A DNA stretch of 64,000 nucleotides from Candidatus Omnitrophota bacterium (GTDB lineage Bacteria; Hinthialibacterota; Hinthialibacteria; OLB16), in NCBI GenBank assembly GCA_020632575.1, contig JACKFH010000014.1, forward strand, positions 1 to 64,000, given 5' to 3'. Of the stretch, positions 52,296 through 61,675 are shown piece after piece. Position 1 is the first letter of the stretch; the number at the start of each line of letters is the position of its first letter. The translations under genes and the position numbers were made by a program. Below the pieces are notes generated by a model, which ran no database searches, was not told the origin of the DNA, and was given only the letters and a program-made list of their open reading frames with translations.

Positions 52296-53240
52296 CTACC
52301 GCGAAGCGGACTTCCCATGATCGATCACCACTTGGAGGACCGTTTGCCCCACTTCTTTGACCGCCTGAGGGTCGCACTTATCGAGCGTGTCTTTCAGGGT
52401 GTCGAGATAAGGGTAGTCGTAATCGATCATCAGGGCGGCGGGGACTCCGGCGTTTTGGAAGGCGGTGTGGTCATCCCAGATGGAGTAATTGGCGGGGAGA
52501 CGGAGGCTAGGGAGATCGAGTTTCTCGATCGCGTTTTGGATTTTCGCGGACCACCGGGGGGCCCGAGCGATGGAACTCTGATCGAGGCCGACTTGGGCGT
52601 TCTTCCCGCCGACGACATCGATGACCAGGACCGCGCCATACTGAGAGAGAGTCCCTTCCTTGACCCGGTCGAAGACAAATTTTCTGGAGCCGAGGAAATA
52701 ACCCTTGGGGATGAACTCTTTGGGGAGCGGTTCCTCGGCATCGAACATGACGATGTCCACTGGGATGTTCGCGTTCTTTTCGCTGAGAACGGACGCGAGC
52801 TCGAGAAGAATCGCGGTTCCCGAGCCCCCATCGCAGGCGCCGATCACTCCCCGCACACGGTGGAGGGATTCATCCTCCTCGCGATCGGGCCAGGGGCGGG
52901 TGTCGAAATGAGTGCCGAGGAGGAGCCGGTTCTCCTTGACCTCGGGAGCGAACTGGAACCAGATGTTTTCGATCTTGACCGGCTCGGTCCCCTCGACCTC
53001 CATGGTTCCGTGGCTCTCTCGCAGTTGCCCCTGACAGTTTTGGAAAACGGAGCGCATGTAGTTTTTGGCTTGCTCGTTCCCTGGACTGCCTGTGTACCGC
53101 TCGCCGAAGGAGACGAGTTGCTCCAGATGGAACCAGGCTTGTCGCCCCTCGAAATCTGTCGCATTTACTAATGGATCCTGAGCCCAAATTTGGGTGGGTA
53201 GGATTGCCATTAGAATGAGCCCAAGCGCCTTACTCCCCAT
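52296..53240 (-). CDS. Secreted M28-family metallopeptidase / glutaminyl-cyclase-like
   Basis: A signal peptide (MGSKALGLILMAILPTQIWA) is followed by a 290-residue M28 fold. The zinc ligands are visible in LLLGTHFDTRPW (His, Asp), ACDGGSGTAILLE (Asp), FDAEEP (Glu pair) and the DDHTAFQNAGVPA segment (His). Members are aminopeptidases or glutaminyl-peptide cyclotransferases. The short length, DTRPW and WDDHTAF resemble the cyclase branch, but this is not decisive. Its ATG lies 11 bp inside the end of the upstream gene, implying coupled translation. Confidence 0.87.
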   Translation of the reverse strand: MGSKALGLILMAILPTQIWAQDPLVNATDFEGRQAWFHLEQLVSFGERYTGSPGNEQAKNYMRSVFQNCQGQLRESHGTMEVEGTEPVKIENIWFQFAPEVKENRLLLGTHFDTRPWPDREEDESLHRVRGVIGACDGGSGTAILLELASVLSEKNANIPVDIVMFDAEEPLPKEFIPKGYFLGSRKFVFDRVKEGTLSQYGAVLVIDVVGGKNAQVGLDQSSIARAPRWSAKIQNAIEKLDLPSLRLPANYSIWDDHTAFQNAGVPAALMIDYDYPYLDTLKDTLDKCDPQAVKEVGQTVLQVVIDHGKSASR

Positions 53241-54834
53241 GTCGCAAAACCCCTCGGAATGCGTAGGTGTCGATCGGGTTGAACCGGTCGGTGAGGATTG
53301 GGCCTTTGGGAAAGTCCGCGGACTCCTCGGACGGAATCAGGTCTTCGGCGATTCCCAAGAGATCTTTGCGTCCCTCAGCATGAGAGGCGTCGAACTGGGC
53401 GGCACGGTCGAGCAGGGTTTCGATCGAGGGCGCCTCTTCGGCTTTGACCCCCACAAAGATCACATTACGGGTGAGTTCCGTTCCGATCCCAATCCCATAA
53501 CCCTGAGCGTAGACATAGACATGCGGAAAGACTTTGGAAATGGTCGGATGGAGGGATTGGTAAACCTGGGCGAGCGGCCCCTCCAGGGCGCTGTTGGTGT
53601 TCATGATGAAGACCCCGCCGGGGTTGAGCTTTTCGGATATCTCCTGGAAGTACTCTTGAGTGGCGAGGTGGAATGGAATTTGTCCTCCGATGGTGAAAGC
53701 ATCGAGGATGACCACATCCCATTTTTGGTCGCTACGACGAACGAACTGTCTGCCATCGACCGCGTGGAGGTGGGTGACCTCATCCTCCTCAAGGTGGAAG
53801 TAGTCTGTGCAGACCTCAAGGACAACCGGGTCGATATCGACCACGTCGATGCGCTCGAGAGACGGATAGAATCTTTTGAACTCACGCGGGCCGATGCCTC
53901 CGCCGGCGCCGATGAAGGCGACCGATTTCATATCCGGGTTCAACAGCGAGGCGAGATGGAAAGTGTCGGTGTAACGGCAAGTGGACCAGTAGGGCGGTTT
54001 GAGATCGATGGAACTTTCGACGAAGTTATCGAACCTGAGCTGGCGGTCCCTGAAGGTGTCTACCACAGAAACGTTATGATAAGGGGTTTCGGCGAAGTAA
54101 GCGACTCGTTTGGGCCCGGTGGCGGCCATGGTTTGATGCAAACCAAGGGTGATGGCTCCCGATATGGCAATGAGAAAAATGAGTGGTGTGACCGCCTGGG
54201 CTCCGGAGGTGAGCACCTTGGTTTGGATGGCGCACACAAAGAGAGACGCCGCGAGCAGAATCGCGATGCCGGCCACACCCAACAACGGAATCAGGAAGAA
54301 GGAGGTGACAAGCGTCCCGACAATACTACCCATGGCCGAAATGGCATAAATTCGCCCGGCGGTCGTCCCGACCTTGCTGATTTCCGCGACACAAGCATGC
54401 ACGGCGATTGGGGAGACCATGGCGATCAACAGGCTGGCGGGAGCGAAAAGCAGCAGCGACGCTCCCAAAGTCCCCATTCGCGCTCCAAGCGGTTCGAAGG
54501 TTCTGCATACCGTCGCCTGGATCGCGGGGGCTAAAAGGATAAAGGCGCCGGCGCCAATCAGGATCAATGGAAGCGAGGTGGAGGCGAGGTATCTTTCGGT
54601 GATCTTCCCGCCCAAGGCGTAACCGATGGTCATCGATCCGAGGAAGAGGGAGATGACCGCGCCCCAGACATAGATTGAGTTCCCAAAAGAGGGAGCCAGG
54701 AATCGTGTGGCGATGATTTCAAACGACATCAGCGAAGCGCCGCAGATGAAGACGGTTATTTGGAGAGAAAGGTCGGACAGGGACCGGAGCGATTCCTCGG
54801 GTTCGGCCTTTTGTGTGGTGTTCTTCTTCGACAA
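53230..54834 (-). CDS. Membrane-fused spermidine synthase-like protein
   Basis: The 534-residue protein has about seven membrane helices (residues ~28-235, with MSFEIIATRFLAPSFGNSIY at the start). A cytoplasmic or periplasmic aminopropyltransferase-like domain follows, with VAFIGAGGGIGPREFKRFYP, RIDVVDIDPVVLEV, HAVDGRQFV and WDVVILDAF. These correspond to the SAM/dcSAM-binding motifs of SpeE. Such fusions are widespread, but spermidine synthesis has rarely been shown for them. The AETPYHNVSVVD block at residue ~250 fits the N-terminal beta-strand domain of spermidine synthases. It overlaps the M28 gene by 11 bp. Confidence 0.88.
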   Translation of the reverse strand: MSKKNTTQKAEPEESLRSLSDLSLQITVFICGASLMSFEIIATRFLAPSFGNSIYVWGAVISLFLGSMTIGYALGGKITERYLASTSLPLILIGAGAFILLAPAIQATVCRTFEPLGARMGTLGASLLLFAPASLLIAMVSPIAVHACVAEISKVGTTAGRIYAISAMGSIVGTLVTSFFLIPLLGVAGIAILLAASLFVCAIQTKVLTSGAQAVTPLIFLIAISGAITLGLHQTMAATGPKRVAYFAETPYHNVSVVDTFRDRQLRFDNFVESSIDLKPPYWSTCRYTDTFHLASLLNPDMKSVAFIGAGGGIGPREFKRFYPSLERIDVVDIDPVVLEVCTDYFHLEEDEVTHLHAVDGRQFVRRSDQKWDVVILDAFTIGGQIPFHLATQEYFQEISEKLNPGGVFIMNTNSALEGPLAQVYQSLHPTISKVFPHVYVYAQGYGIGIGTELTRNVIFVGVKAEEAPSIETLLDRAAQFDASHAEGRKDLLGIAEDLIPSEESADFPKGPILTDRFNPIDTYAFRGVLRHGE

Positions 54835-54888
54835 TTCTTTACCTCGTAGGGGGTTTCCGGAAGAAGAGTAGGCGGGATTCGGGAAAGG

Positions 54889-56022
54889 TCAACGGGTCCG
54901 GCTGCCGGTGAAATCGACCAATCGATGCAGGATTTCCAAGGAATCGTCATCCCGACAGTCTTTGAGGAGACGATCCAGTTGTTCGTGACAGATCTTTTGA
55001 AGTTCGAGGATTCGCTCCCGGACTTGGTCGAGGATTCCCTCTTCGCGCAGACGATCCGCAATCTCCTCGGGACCTCCCGCCTCGCTCAGGAAATTCTTCA
55101 GTGCCTCGGGCCCACCGATCCGCTCACGGAACAAAATGAGGGGCAGTGTGTACTTGCCATCGGCGGCGTCGCTGCCGGTCTGTTTGCCGAGAGTTTCCGG
55201 GTCGGAGGTGAAATCGAGGAGGTCATCGGCCATTTGGAAAACAAGGCCCAGCGTGTTCCCGAACCGATACCAATCCTCCGCCAGGTCCTCGCGACCGCAC
55301 AGGACCGCGGTGGATTCGCTGCAACAGCCGATGAGAGCCGCAGTCTTCATTTCGATCAATCGAAAATAGGCCTCCTCTGGAATCGAGTGACGGCCAATCC
55401 ACTGCAGCTGTTCCACCTCTCCTCGGCACATGGCCGATGTCGCGCGGCATGTGGCCGAGACAATCCGCATAATTTCGCATTCGGACAACATTTCGAAGGC
55501 GCGGGCATAGAGGTGATCGCCCATTAACACCGCGGGGGCGTTGTCGAAAAGGGTCGGCATCGAGGGCTTGCCCCGACGGAGGTCGGCGTTGTCGATCACA
55601 TCGTCATGGAGAAGCGTGGCCAGGTGAATGAGTTCGAGAGCGGAGGCGAGAGTCACCGTCTTCGGATTTTCCGCCGCGAGGGTGCGCGCGATAACGAGAA
55701 TCAGGGTGGCGCGGTAGAGTTTCCCGCCTCGGGACACCAAGTGTTCCGCCATGCGCAAGGGAGTCGATTTTGAGGCAGAATCCTCTCCGGATTCGAGCAG
55801 CCTAAGGAGCCAGTCCGGATGGTCCCATTCCTTCCAGTCCGCCTGACCGCCGGTGGAAATCAGGAGTTCGCCGAAACCCTCCTGTCGGAAAATCCGCTCC
55901 GCAATCATCTCTCTCACCTGTGAGAGATCGGATTGGTAAGGCTCCAGAAGGTCGGACAACCCCCGATTGGGCGCGGTTTTTCTCGGATCGATGGACGGTG
56001 AAACGGTCGAGAGCGAATTCAT
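54889..56022 (-). CDS. Trans-polyprenyl diphosphate synthase (IspB/GGPPS family)
   Basis: The 377-residue protein has the two aspartate-rich motifs LLHDDVIDNADLRRGKPS and MADDLLDFTSD, and the RGGKLYRATLILVIA block before them. It condenses isopentenyl diphosphate onto an allylic primer. The residues five and four before the first motif (HLATLLHDD) would set product length; they are small enough for long-chain quinone side chains, though this is only a guess. The first ~90 residues are longer than in E. coli IspB (323 residues). It would supply quinone or carotenoid precursors. Confidence 0.92.
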   Translation of the reverse strand: MNSLSTVSPSIDPRKTAPNRGLSDLLEPYQSDLSQVREMIAERIFRQEGFGELLISTGGQADWKEWDHPDWLLRLLESGEDSASKSTPLRMAEHLVSRGGKLYRATLILVIARTLAAENPKTVTLASALELIHLATLLHDDVIDNADLRRGKPSMPTLFDNAPAVLMGDHLYARAFEMLSECEIMRIVSATCRATSAMCRGEVEQLQWIGRHSIPEEAYFRLIEMKTAALIGCCSESTAVLCGREDLAEDWYRFGNTLGLVFQMADDLLDFTSDPETLGKQTGSDAADGKYTLPLILFRERIGGPEALKNFLSEAGGPEEIADRLREEGILDQVRERILELQKICHEQLDRLLKDCRDDDSLEILHRLVDFTGSRTR

Positions 56023-56202
56023 TCAAACACCTGTTTTCCGGGCGTTGCGAAGCGGGGCGACGAGCGAGTGTCACCCGCGCCAATCAACACCCGGATTTTG
56101 ATTGATTCTAGAATCGCGACCCACTATGTCAAGCAAGAAGGAGGCCGGGGTGTGGAAATGGAAGCCATCCAGGGACCGAGGGAGGGTTCCGGAAGGGCCC
56201 TT

Positions 56203-57195
56203 TTAGCGATTTCCCCGGAGGGATCGAAGCATGGAAATGAGTTCTTCCGACGTGGCGCTGGTCTCTTCGATTTGCATCCAGATCGGTGAGAGGGAAAACA
56301 GGAATTCGGCAATTGGCGGCGGAGTTTCCTCCTCGGTTGGCGTTGGCGTATTGGTTGGAGTGAAGGTGAAAGTCGGGGGCCTTTCAGTCGGCGTTTTGGT
56401 TGGGGTGAAGGTCGGGACCATGAAGGGGGTTCGAGTGGCCGTGATCGAATTTGTCGTTTCGCGCACGGACACCGAAATGTCATCGACTCCCCAACTTTCG
56501 TTCGAGATGTCCTGAAGACCCGAAGCGAAGAGTTGGAAATTAAGGTTGCCGCTGTGTTGGAAAGTAAAAACCAATCGATAGACCGAGTCCTGATAGATGT
56601 TTTCGATCGAGTTAAAATATCCGAGGGTGTCATTTTCGACCGCTCCGGTTCGGGGGTTGTTTTGGATGAGGTCGGAAGGGTTGTAAGTGTTGGGGTATGA
56701 CTGCCCGTATTCAGGGTACAACATTGGCCGTTGAGCGTTCCGGAAAGTGGTGTAAAGAAGGACATTTCCGCCGTCATACCCGACCTGAAAAACGTCCGGT
56801 CCGCGCTCATCCAAATCGAAATTGCCATCCCAACTTCGGATGAGGAAGAGATCGAATCGAACGGTGACTCGGTCATGTTCGGGAAGATTGGACAACGCCA
56901 AACTGACTCCGCCATTGCTGAGTTCTCCCAAGAAGGTGTCCGGAGGATGAATTCCCGACCCGGGAGACGTGGTGGTGGTCTGGGTGTTCAGGGAGACCGA
57001 GACGCCTGGCGCGATGGTCTCCCCGTTCGCCTCAAAGGTGTTCGAATACACCTGAGTGTTCGACAAAGCGGGCTGGGGATTGAGGATCGACAATCCAACG
57101 GTGACCAGCCAAGTAAAGTATGGAACCGAAAATCCACACGAAAGATCCATCACGCGGTGTATTGCTTTTCGTTCTCGGCTGGGATTTCTGTCCAT
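56203..57195 (-). CDS. Secreted protein with TPT-rich linker
   Basis: The 330-residue protein starts behind AGGGAG and has a signal segment near residues 20-45 (VPYFTWLVTVGLSILNPQPAL). Residues ~48-245 form one beta-rich domain (SWDGNFDLDERGPDVFQVGY, YRLVFTFQHSGNLNFQLFAS, SWGVDDISV) of the kind seen in lectin-like or cell-surface proteins. A Thr/Pro linker follows (TPTKTPTERPPTFTFTPTN), then a ~35-residue tail with LFSLSPIWMQ and EELISMLRSLRG. Thr/Pro linkers of this type join exported domains in many environmental lineages. Function unknown. The gaps on both sides (180 and 207 bp) hold nothing I can name. Confidence 0.75.
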   Translation of the reverse strand: MDRNPSRERKAIHRVMDLSCGFSVPYFTWLVTVGLSILNPQPALSNTQVYSNTFEANGETIAPGVSVSLNTQTTTTSPGSGIHPPDTFLGELSNGGVSLALSNLPEHDRVTVRFDLFLIRSWDGNFDLDERGPDVFQVGYDGGNVLLYTTFRNAQRPMLYPEYGQSYPNTYNPSDLIQNNPRTGAVENDTLGYFNSIENIYQDSVYRLVFTFQHSGNLNFQLFASGLQDISNESWGVDDISVSVRETTNSITATRTPFMVPTFTPTKTPTERPPTFTFTPTNTPTPTEEETPPPIAEFLFSLSPIWMQIEETSATSEELISMLRSLRGNR

Positions 57196-57402
57196 GAGGC
57201 TCCCTCTCCAATTCTGAACAGTTATCTTTCAACGAAATGTAACATAGAAATAATTAAGACTCAATACCACATTTCTTAAAATCCCGGATAGGCTCGCCTT
57301 CCAAGTTGTTGGAGAGTTCGTTTGATGGCATGGGATCTCGGATAAGTGACCGAAATCGTTTAGGATAAGTGTCAGCGGGATAGAGAGGAGAACGAACTCG
57401 CG

Positions 57403-57693
57403 ATGCCGATTTATGAGTACGAACCGGATGGAGAGAGTGTCTGCCCCTTTTGCTGCCGGGGATTTGAACTCATCCAGAAAATCTCCGATCCGCCATTAGC
57501 CGAATGCCCGGAATGTGGTGAGGCGTGCAAGCGAATGTTCTCGGCGTTCGCGGTCAATGAGAGCGAGCGCAGTCTCTTGAGCAACAAGAATGTCGAAGCC
57601 CAAGGCTTCACAAAATACGAAAAGAAGGGTGACGGTTACTACGAGCGTACGGCGGGCAAACAGGGCCCCGACAAGCTCATGGCCGGAGACTGA
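57403..57693 (+). CDS. FmdB-family zinc-ribbon protein
   Basis: The 96-residue protein starts MPIYEYEPDG and has a zinc ribbon with two Cys pairs (CPFCC at residue ~14 and CPECGEAC near 38). FELIQKISDPPLAECPECG is the FmdB core. The family is small, cytoplasmic and regulatory or unknown in function; FmdB was named for formamidase regulation. The unusual CPFCC adds a Cys to the normal CxxC. It directly precedes moaB with 7 bp between, so both are probably one transcript. Confidence 0.85.
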   Translation: MPIYEYEPDGESVCPFCCRGFELIQKISDPPLAECPECGEACKRMFSAFAVNESERSLLSNKNVEAQGFTKYEKKGDGYYERTAGKQGPDKLMAGD

Positions 57694-57700
57694 TGGGTCA

Positions 57701-58225
57701 ATGTCCTCCTCGGTCGAACACAAAGAGAAAGCCGCTCAAATCGGAGCGGTGGCCATTGCCCTGGTGACAGTCAGCGACACTCGGACGTCCGAAACCGACA
57801 AGAACGGCGAATACCTCCGCGGCCAACTGGAAGAATTGGGACATCGGCTTGTCGAGTATCGGATTATCCCCGATGAAAAGTCCGAAATAGAAAAGGCCTT
57901 GACCGACTTAATCGGAGAAAACTGCGATATACTGATTTTTAATGGTGGAACCGGGATCGGGCCGAGAGATGTCACCATTGACATCGTGGAGAAGAAATTC
58001 GAAAAACACCTGCCCGGATTCGGCGAGATTTTTCGGATGCTGAGTTACGAGCAGATCGGCTCCGCCGCGATTCTTTCGCGGGCGGCCGCGGGATATTTGG
58101 GATCCACCGCGGTGTTTTGCCTCCCCGGATCCAGCAAAGCGGTTCAATTGGGTTGGGAGAAACTGATCGCTCCGGAATTGAGGCACCTTGCCTGGGAGCA
58201 AAAACGTTCAAATCGGTTACCCTGA
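57701..58225 (+). CDS. moaB: Molybdenum cofactor biosynthesis protein B
   Basis: The ATG at 57701 gives 174 residues; the frame runs upstream over the end of the FmdB gene but without MoaB character. It has ALVTVSDTRTSETDKNG, DILIFNGGTGIGPRDVTID, LPGFGEIFRMLSYEQIGSAA and AVFCLPGSSKAVQLGWEKLI, the four blocks of the MoaB/Mog fold. It acts in molybdopterin adenylylation. A GGAG lies 12 bases upstream. No other moa or mo-enzyme gene is in the window. Confidence 0.93.
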   Translation: MSSSVEHKEKAAQIGAVAIALVTVSDTRTSETDKNGEYLRGQLEELGHRLVEYRIIPDEKSEIEKALTDLIGENCDILIFNGGTGIGPRDVTIDIVEKKFEKHLPGFGEIFRMLSYEQIGSAAILSRAAAGYLGSTAVFCLPGSSKAVQLGWEKLIAPELRHLAWEQKRSNRLP

Positions 58226-58273
58226 TCCGGCTGTTCCGTTCGAAGACTCATAACCTGAAAGGAATCAAGATAC

Positions 58274-59098
58274 ATGATCGAACCTGTCGTCCTACCCGAC
58301 GTCCAACAATCCGAGGACCTTCGAGGCATTGAACTTTGGAAGGTTGGCGTTAAGAAATTTGAGATCCCCATCCAACTGACCCAAAAGGATGGAAACAAAC
58401 AGACGGTGCACGCCTTCGCCACCATGAGTGTGGGGCTTTCCAAAAGTCGGAAGGGTGTGCACATGTCCCGGTTTGTCCTTCAGCTCTCCGAGTGGAGTCG
58501 TTCGAGGGTTTTTGAACTCGACCTGCGACCCTTTTTGCAGGAGGCGATGGAGCGATTGGACGCTCAGTCGGCCCACGTTGAACTCGATTTCCGCTACTTC
58601 ATTGAAAAGAAAGCCCCCGTGACTGGGTTAAGCGCACCCATGGCCTACGGGTGCAAATTCGACGCCTCGATCACGGGAAACGGGATCGAGGAAGATTACC
58701 GTTTCGTCCTTTCGGTGGCGGTCCCGATCGGCAATCTGTGCCCCTGCAGCAAAGAGATATCGGATTACGGGGCTCATAATCAGCGCGCCTTCATCCGTGC
58801 ACAGGCCTTATTGGATTCGACCCCCAACGCCCCCGTGGTTTGGATCGAGGATTTGGTGTCGGGACTTGAGGAAGCGGCATCTTGCCCGGTTTATCCCTTT
58901 CTGAAACGACCGGATGAAAAACATGTGACCGAAACCCAATACGAGAACCCGAAGTTTGTGGAGGATGTGATCCGGGATGCCACACTGGTGCTTAGGGATT
59001 TCCCTGGGATCCGGGGTTTCTCGCTCGAGGTCGAGGCCTTCGAGAGCATCCACGACCACAACGCCTGGGCGGCTCATCGCGAAAATTTCCATGGGTGA
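58274..59098 (+). CDS. folE2: GTP cyclohydrolase IB (FolE2)
   Basis: The 274-residue protein begins PVVLPDVQQSEDLRGIELWK followed by VGVKKFEIPIQ. It shows HAFATMSVGLSKSRKGVHMSRF, LCPCSKEISDYGAHNQRA with the metal-binding Cys, and SLEVEAFESIHDHNAW. FolE2 makes dihydroneopterin triphosphate from GTP for folate or queuosine, with a flexible metal need compared with FolE. AAGGA lies ten bases before the ATG. Its place after moaB, another GTP-derived pterin pathway gene, is logical. Confidence 0.95.
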   Translation: MIEPVVLPDVQQSEDLRGIELWKVGVKKFEIPIQLTQKDGNKQTVHAFATMSVGLSKSRKGVHMSRFVLQLSEWSRSRVFELDLRPFLQEAMERLDAQSAHVELDFRYFIEKKAPVTGLSAPMAYGCKFDASITGNGIEEDYRFVLSVAVPIGNLCPCSKEISDYGAHNQRAFIRAQALLDSTPNAPVVWIEDLVSGLEEAASCPVYPFLKRPDEKHVTETQYENPKFVEDVIRDATLVLRDFPGIRGFSLEVEAFESIHDHNAWAAHRENFHG

Positions 59099-59163
59099 AC
59101 CAAACCCTCTAACAGGAACTGGATTTCCGCTTATCAGGTTATGGACATTTGTAAAAAATCCTC

Positions 59164-59192
59164 TTGAGATCCATCCGGATTCAGGTTATATT
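59164..59192 (+). promoter_or_regulatory. Sigma70-type promoter before the radical SAM gene
   Basis: TTGAGA (59164-59169), 17-bp spacer, TATATT (59187-59192). A second -10-like TATAAT at 59230-59235 lacks a matching -35. The 173-bp gap suits a new transcription unit for the radical SAM and lipA genes. Confidence 0.55.
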
Positions 59193-59271
59193 AATCGTCA
59201 GAGGGGCGGAAACCGATTGGAGCCCCCGTTATAATTGGATTGTGTCTAACCCTGAGAGAGGCTGAATCTCC

Positions 59272-60753
59272 ATGAGAATTGCTTTTGTACTCGATAACAT
59301 CATCCTTGGACAGGAACCGCTGGGCGTCACCACCATGGGCGCTCTGCTCAAGCAACACGGGCATCAGGTGGATTACTTCGATTTTCCCCCGCAGGAATCG
59401 AAATGGAACATCGATGATGTGGTGGCCTTCCAACCCGACATCGTTGGATACTCCATCTCTTCGGGGCTTCACAATCGTTATTTAAGATTCAATCGTCTCC
59501 TCAAGGAGCAGTTGCCCAACCTGTTCACTATTATCGGGGGACCGCATCCCTCCTTCTTTCCGAACTTTTTGGAGAAGGAAGGGGTCGACGCGATTTGTGT
59601 GGGCGAGGGCGAACAACCGATGCTCGAACTGGCCAACGCGATGGAACAAGGGGATTCGCCCTATGAGGTCGCGGGACTTCATTTGAAACTCCCCGATGGG
59701 ACAAGAAGGGTCAATCCGCCTCGGCCCTACGAGCAGGATTTGGACAAGATCCCGTTCCCCGACCACAGTTTCATTCGAAAATTTCCGCACCTTCGTGACA
59801 GCCCAATCGCCTATGTCATGTGCGGTCGCGGTTGTCCGTACAACTGCAATTTTTGTTTCAACCATGTTTCCATCGATCTGCAGGCGGGTCGCTACACGCG
59901 CTACCGCTCCCCCGAAAACATTATCGAGGAATGCTTGGAGCTGAGAGATCGATACGGGAAGCGGTATATTGCTTTCCAAGATGACACTTTTTCGCTGAAC
60001 TACCGATTCCTCGAAAAATTCCTCCCGCTATATAAGGAGCAGGTGGGTCTTCCCTACCTCGCTCACCTCCGAGCGGACAACATCACTCCGAAGATGGCGA
60101 AGTTGCTTGGGGACACCGGCTGCAAACGGGGAGTGATCGGTCTGGAAAATGGCAACGAGGACATTCGCATCAAGATCCTCGACAAGACAGTGACCGATGA
60201 GGATATCATTCGATGCAGCGAGTTGTTGCATGACAATAGCATCGAGTTCCTAAGTCAAAATATGTTTGGAGTGCCAGGCGAAACAATCGAAACGGTGTTA
60301 TCCACGATCGAATTGAACATCCGCGCCAAGGCGGATTTGATGGTGATTCACTTTTTCCAACCCTATCCCGGCACCGATCTCGCGCGCATCTCCAGCGAGA
60401 TGGGACTCTGGGAGGGGACGGTCGACGACATCCCGGAATCGAACCACTGGTTTGTGGTGCTCGATATGAAGGACAAGGAATTGATGACCATGCTGGGACA
60501 TCTCTCCTACTTTATGCTGGATTATCCGAAGGCTTTCTATTACCTCAAGCCGCTGATCGAGAATTCGAAATCCCGCAAAGTCGCTATGCCGCTTCTCAAA
60601 CTCTGCAAATGGCTGGATCAAAAGACCCTCTATTCGAAGAAACGAGGCGTGGGGTCCCGTTGGCATCCGCCCAAGGCTATCATGGCTGCGCCGGAAGCGA
60701 CCTCCACCAACGCCGCTCGAAACATGGAGCCGGTCTATTGTCCATCAGCCTAG
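59272..60753 (+). CDS. B12-binding-domain radical SAM protein
   Basis: The 493-residue protein starts behind GAGAGG. Residues 1-135 look like a cobalamin-binding Rossmann domain (TTMGALLKQHGHQVDYFDF, QPDIVGYSISSG, TIIGGPHPSFFP). From residue ~180 the radical SAM barrel carries the cluster motif CPYNCNFC, with a further Cys four residues before. IAFQDDTFSLN and RGVIGLENGNEDI follow as SAM-binding strands. Such proteins do methylations and other B12-dependent C-C or C-S chemistry, but the substrate cannot be told. It precedes lipA by 26 bp. Confidence 0.9.
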   Translation: MRIAFVLDNIILGQEPLGVTTMGALLKQHGHQVDYFDFPPQESKWNIDDVVAFQPDIVGYSISSGLHNRYLRFNRLLKEQLPNLFTIIGGPHPSFFPNFLEKEGVDAICVGEGEQPMLELANAMEQGDSPYEVAGLHLKLPDGTRRVNPPRPYEQDLDKIPFPDHSFIRKFPHLRDSPIAYVMCGRGCPYNCNFCFNHVSIDLQAGRYTRYRSPENIIEECLELRDRYGKRYIAFQDDTFSLNYRFLEKFLPLYKEQVGLPYLAHLRADNITPKMAKLLGDTGCKRGVIGLENGNEDIRIKILDKTVTDEDIIRCSELLHDNSIEFLSQNMFGVPGETIETVLSTIELNIRAKADLMVIHFFQPYPGTDLARISSEMGLWEGTVDDIPESNHWFVVLDMKDKELMTMLGHLSYFMLDYPKAFYYLKPLIENSKSRKVAMPLLKLCKWLDQKTLYSKKRGVGSRWHPPKAIMAAPEATSTNAARNMEPVYCPSA

Positions 60754-60779
60754 AGAAGGGAAACCACGCTTAACCTTTT

Positions 60780-61658
60780 ATGTCATCCACATTCATCCCG
60801 ATTCAGACGCCGGAGCCGAAAAAACCGGCTCGGCTGCCGAAGTGGCTCAAGAAGGAACTCCCCTCTTCTCCGGAATATTTCCGTACAAAAGAGTTGATCA
60901 AAGAGCTTAAATTGCAAACCGTGTGCGAGGAGGCGCGGTGCCCGAACATGGGCGAATGCTGGTCGAAAAACCTGGCCACCATTATGATCCTGGGCCCCAA
61001 TTGCACTCGAACCTGTTCCTTTTGTTCGGTGCCCAAGGGGCCCACTTCGCCAGTTGATCCGGATGAGCCGAGGAGAATGACCGAGGCGATTCGCCAGTTA
61101 GGACTCAAATATTTGGTGCTGACCAGCGTCAACCGTGACGATCTCCCGGACGGAGGCGCTTTCCAGTTTGCCGCGTGCATTCGGTCTTTGCGGGAAAACA
61201 TCGAGGACATCCAGATCGAGATCCTAACTCCCGATTTTCAATACTCCCTGGACGCGAGTCTGGACGCGCTGGCCAACGATCTGCCCGACGTTTGGGCGCA
61301 CAACATCGAGGTGGTGGACCGACTGTCACGGAAGGCGCGCATTAAGGGGAGCCATGACGCGACTCTGGCGTGCCTTAGCCAGATCAAGGAGCGGTTCCCC
61401 GAGGTTCCGACGAAATCGGGCATTATGCTGGGGATGGGGGAGACCGATGAGGAAGTGATCGAAACCTTGAGACTTCTCCTCAAGGTCGGCGTCTCCCATA
61501 TCACCATGGGTCAGTATCTGCGCCCCACGCCAAAACACATGCCGGTCAAGGAGTTCATCACTCCCGATAAATTCGAGGAGTGGGATCGCGTGTGCGAGGA
61601 GATGGGTTTCGAGGTGCGTGAGATTCACCCGTACGCTCGCAGCAGTTACCAGTCGTAA
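60780..61658 (+). CDS. lipA: Lipoyl synthase
   Basis: The 292-residue protein has the auxiliary-cluster motif CEEARCPNMGECW (C-x4-C-x5-C) near residue 49 and the radical SAM motif CTRTCSFC near residue 75. TSVNRDDLPDGGAFQFA, EILTPDF and the C-terminal RSSY follow, where the Arg-Ser-Ser supplies the serine ligand of the auxiliary cluster. It inserts two sulfurs into octanoyl-lipoyl domains. Length is normal and no lipB is nearby. The Shine-Dalgarno is poor, so it may be translated through the upstream gene's transcript. Confidence 0.96.
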   Translation: MSSTFIPIQTPEPKKPARLPKWLKKELPSSPEYFRTKELIKELKLQTVCEEARCPNMGECWSKNLATIMILGPNCTRTCSFCSVPKGPTSPVDPDEPRRMTEAIRQLGLKYLVLTSVNRDDLPDGGAFQFAACIRSLRENIEDIQIEILTPDFQYSLDASLDALANDLPDVWAHNIEVVDRLSRKARIKGSHDATLACLSQIKERFPEVPTKSGIMLGMGETDEEVIETLRLLLKVGVSHITMGQYLRPTPKHMPVKEFITPDKFEEWDRVCEEMGFEVREIHPYARSSYQS

Positions 61659-61675
61659 TCGACCCGCTTCGTTTT

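Noticed and set aside
52209..54534. Plus-strand open frames opposite the M28 and spermidine-synthase-like genes
   Set aside because: The minus strand carries complete enzyme motifs in both regions; the opposite frames have none.
59230..59235. Second promoter (TATAAT) before the radical SAM gene
   Set aside because: No -35-like hexamer or extended -10 accompanies it; the TTGAGA-17-TATATT upstream is the better candidate.
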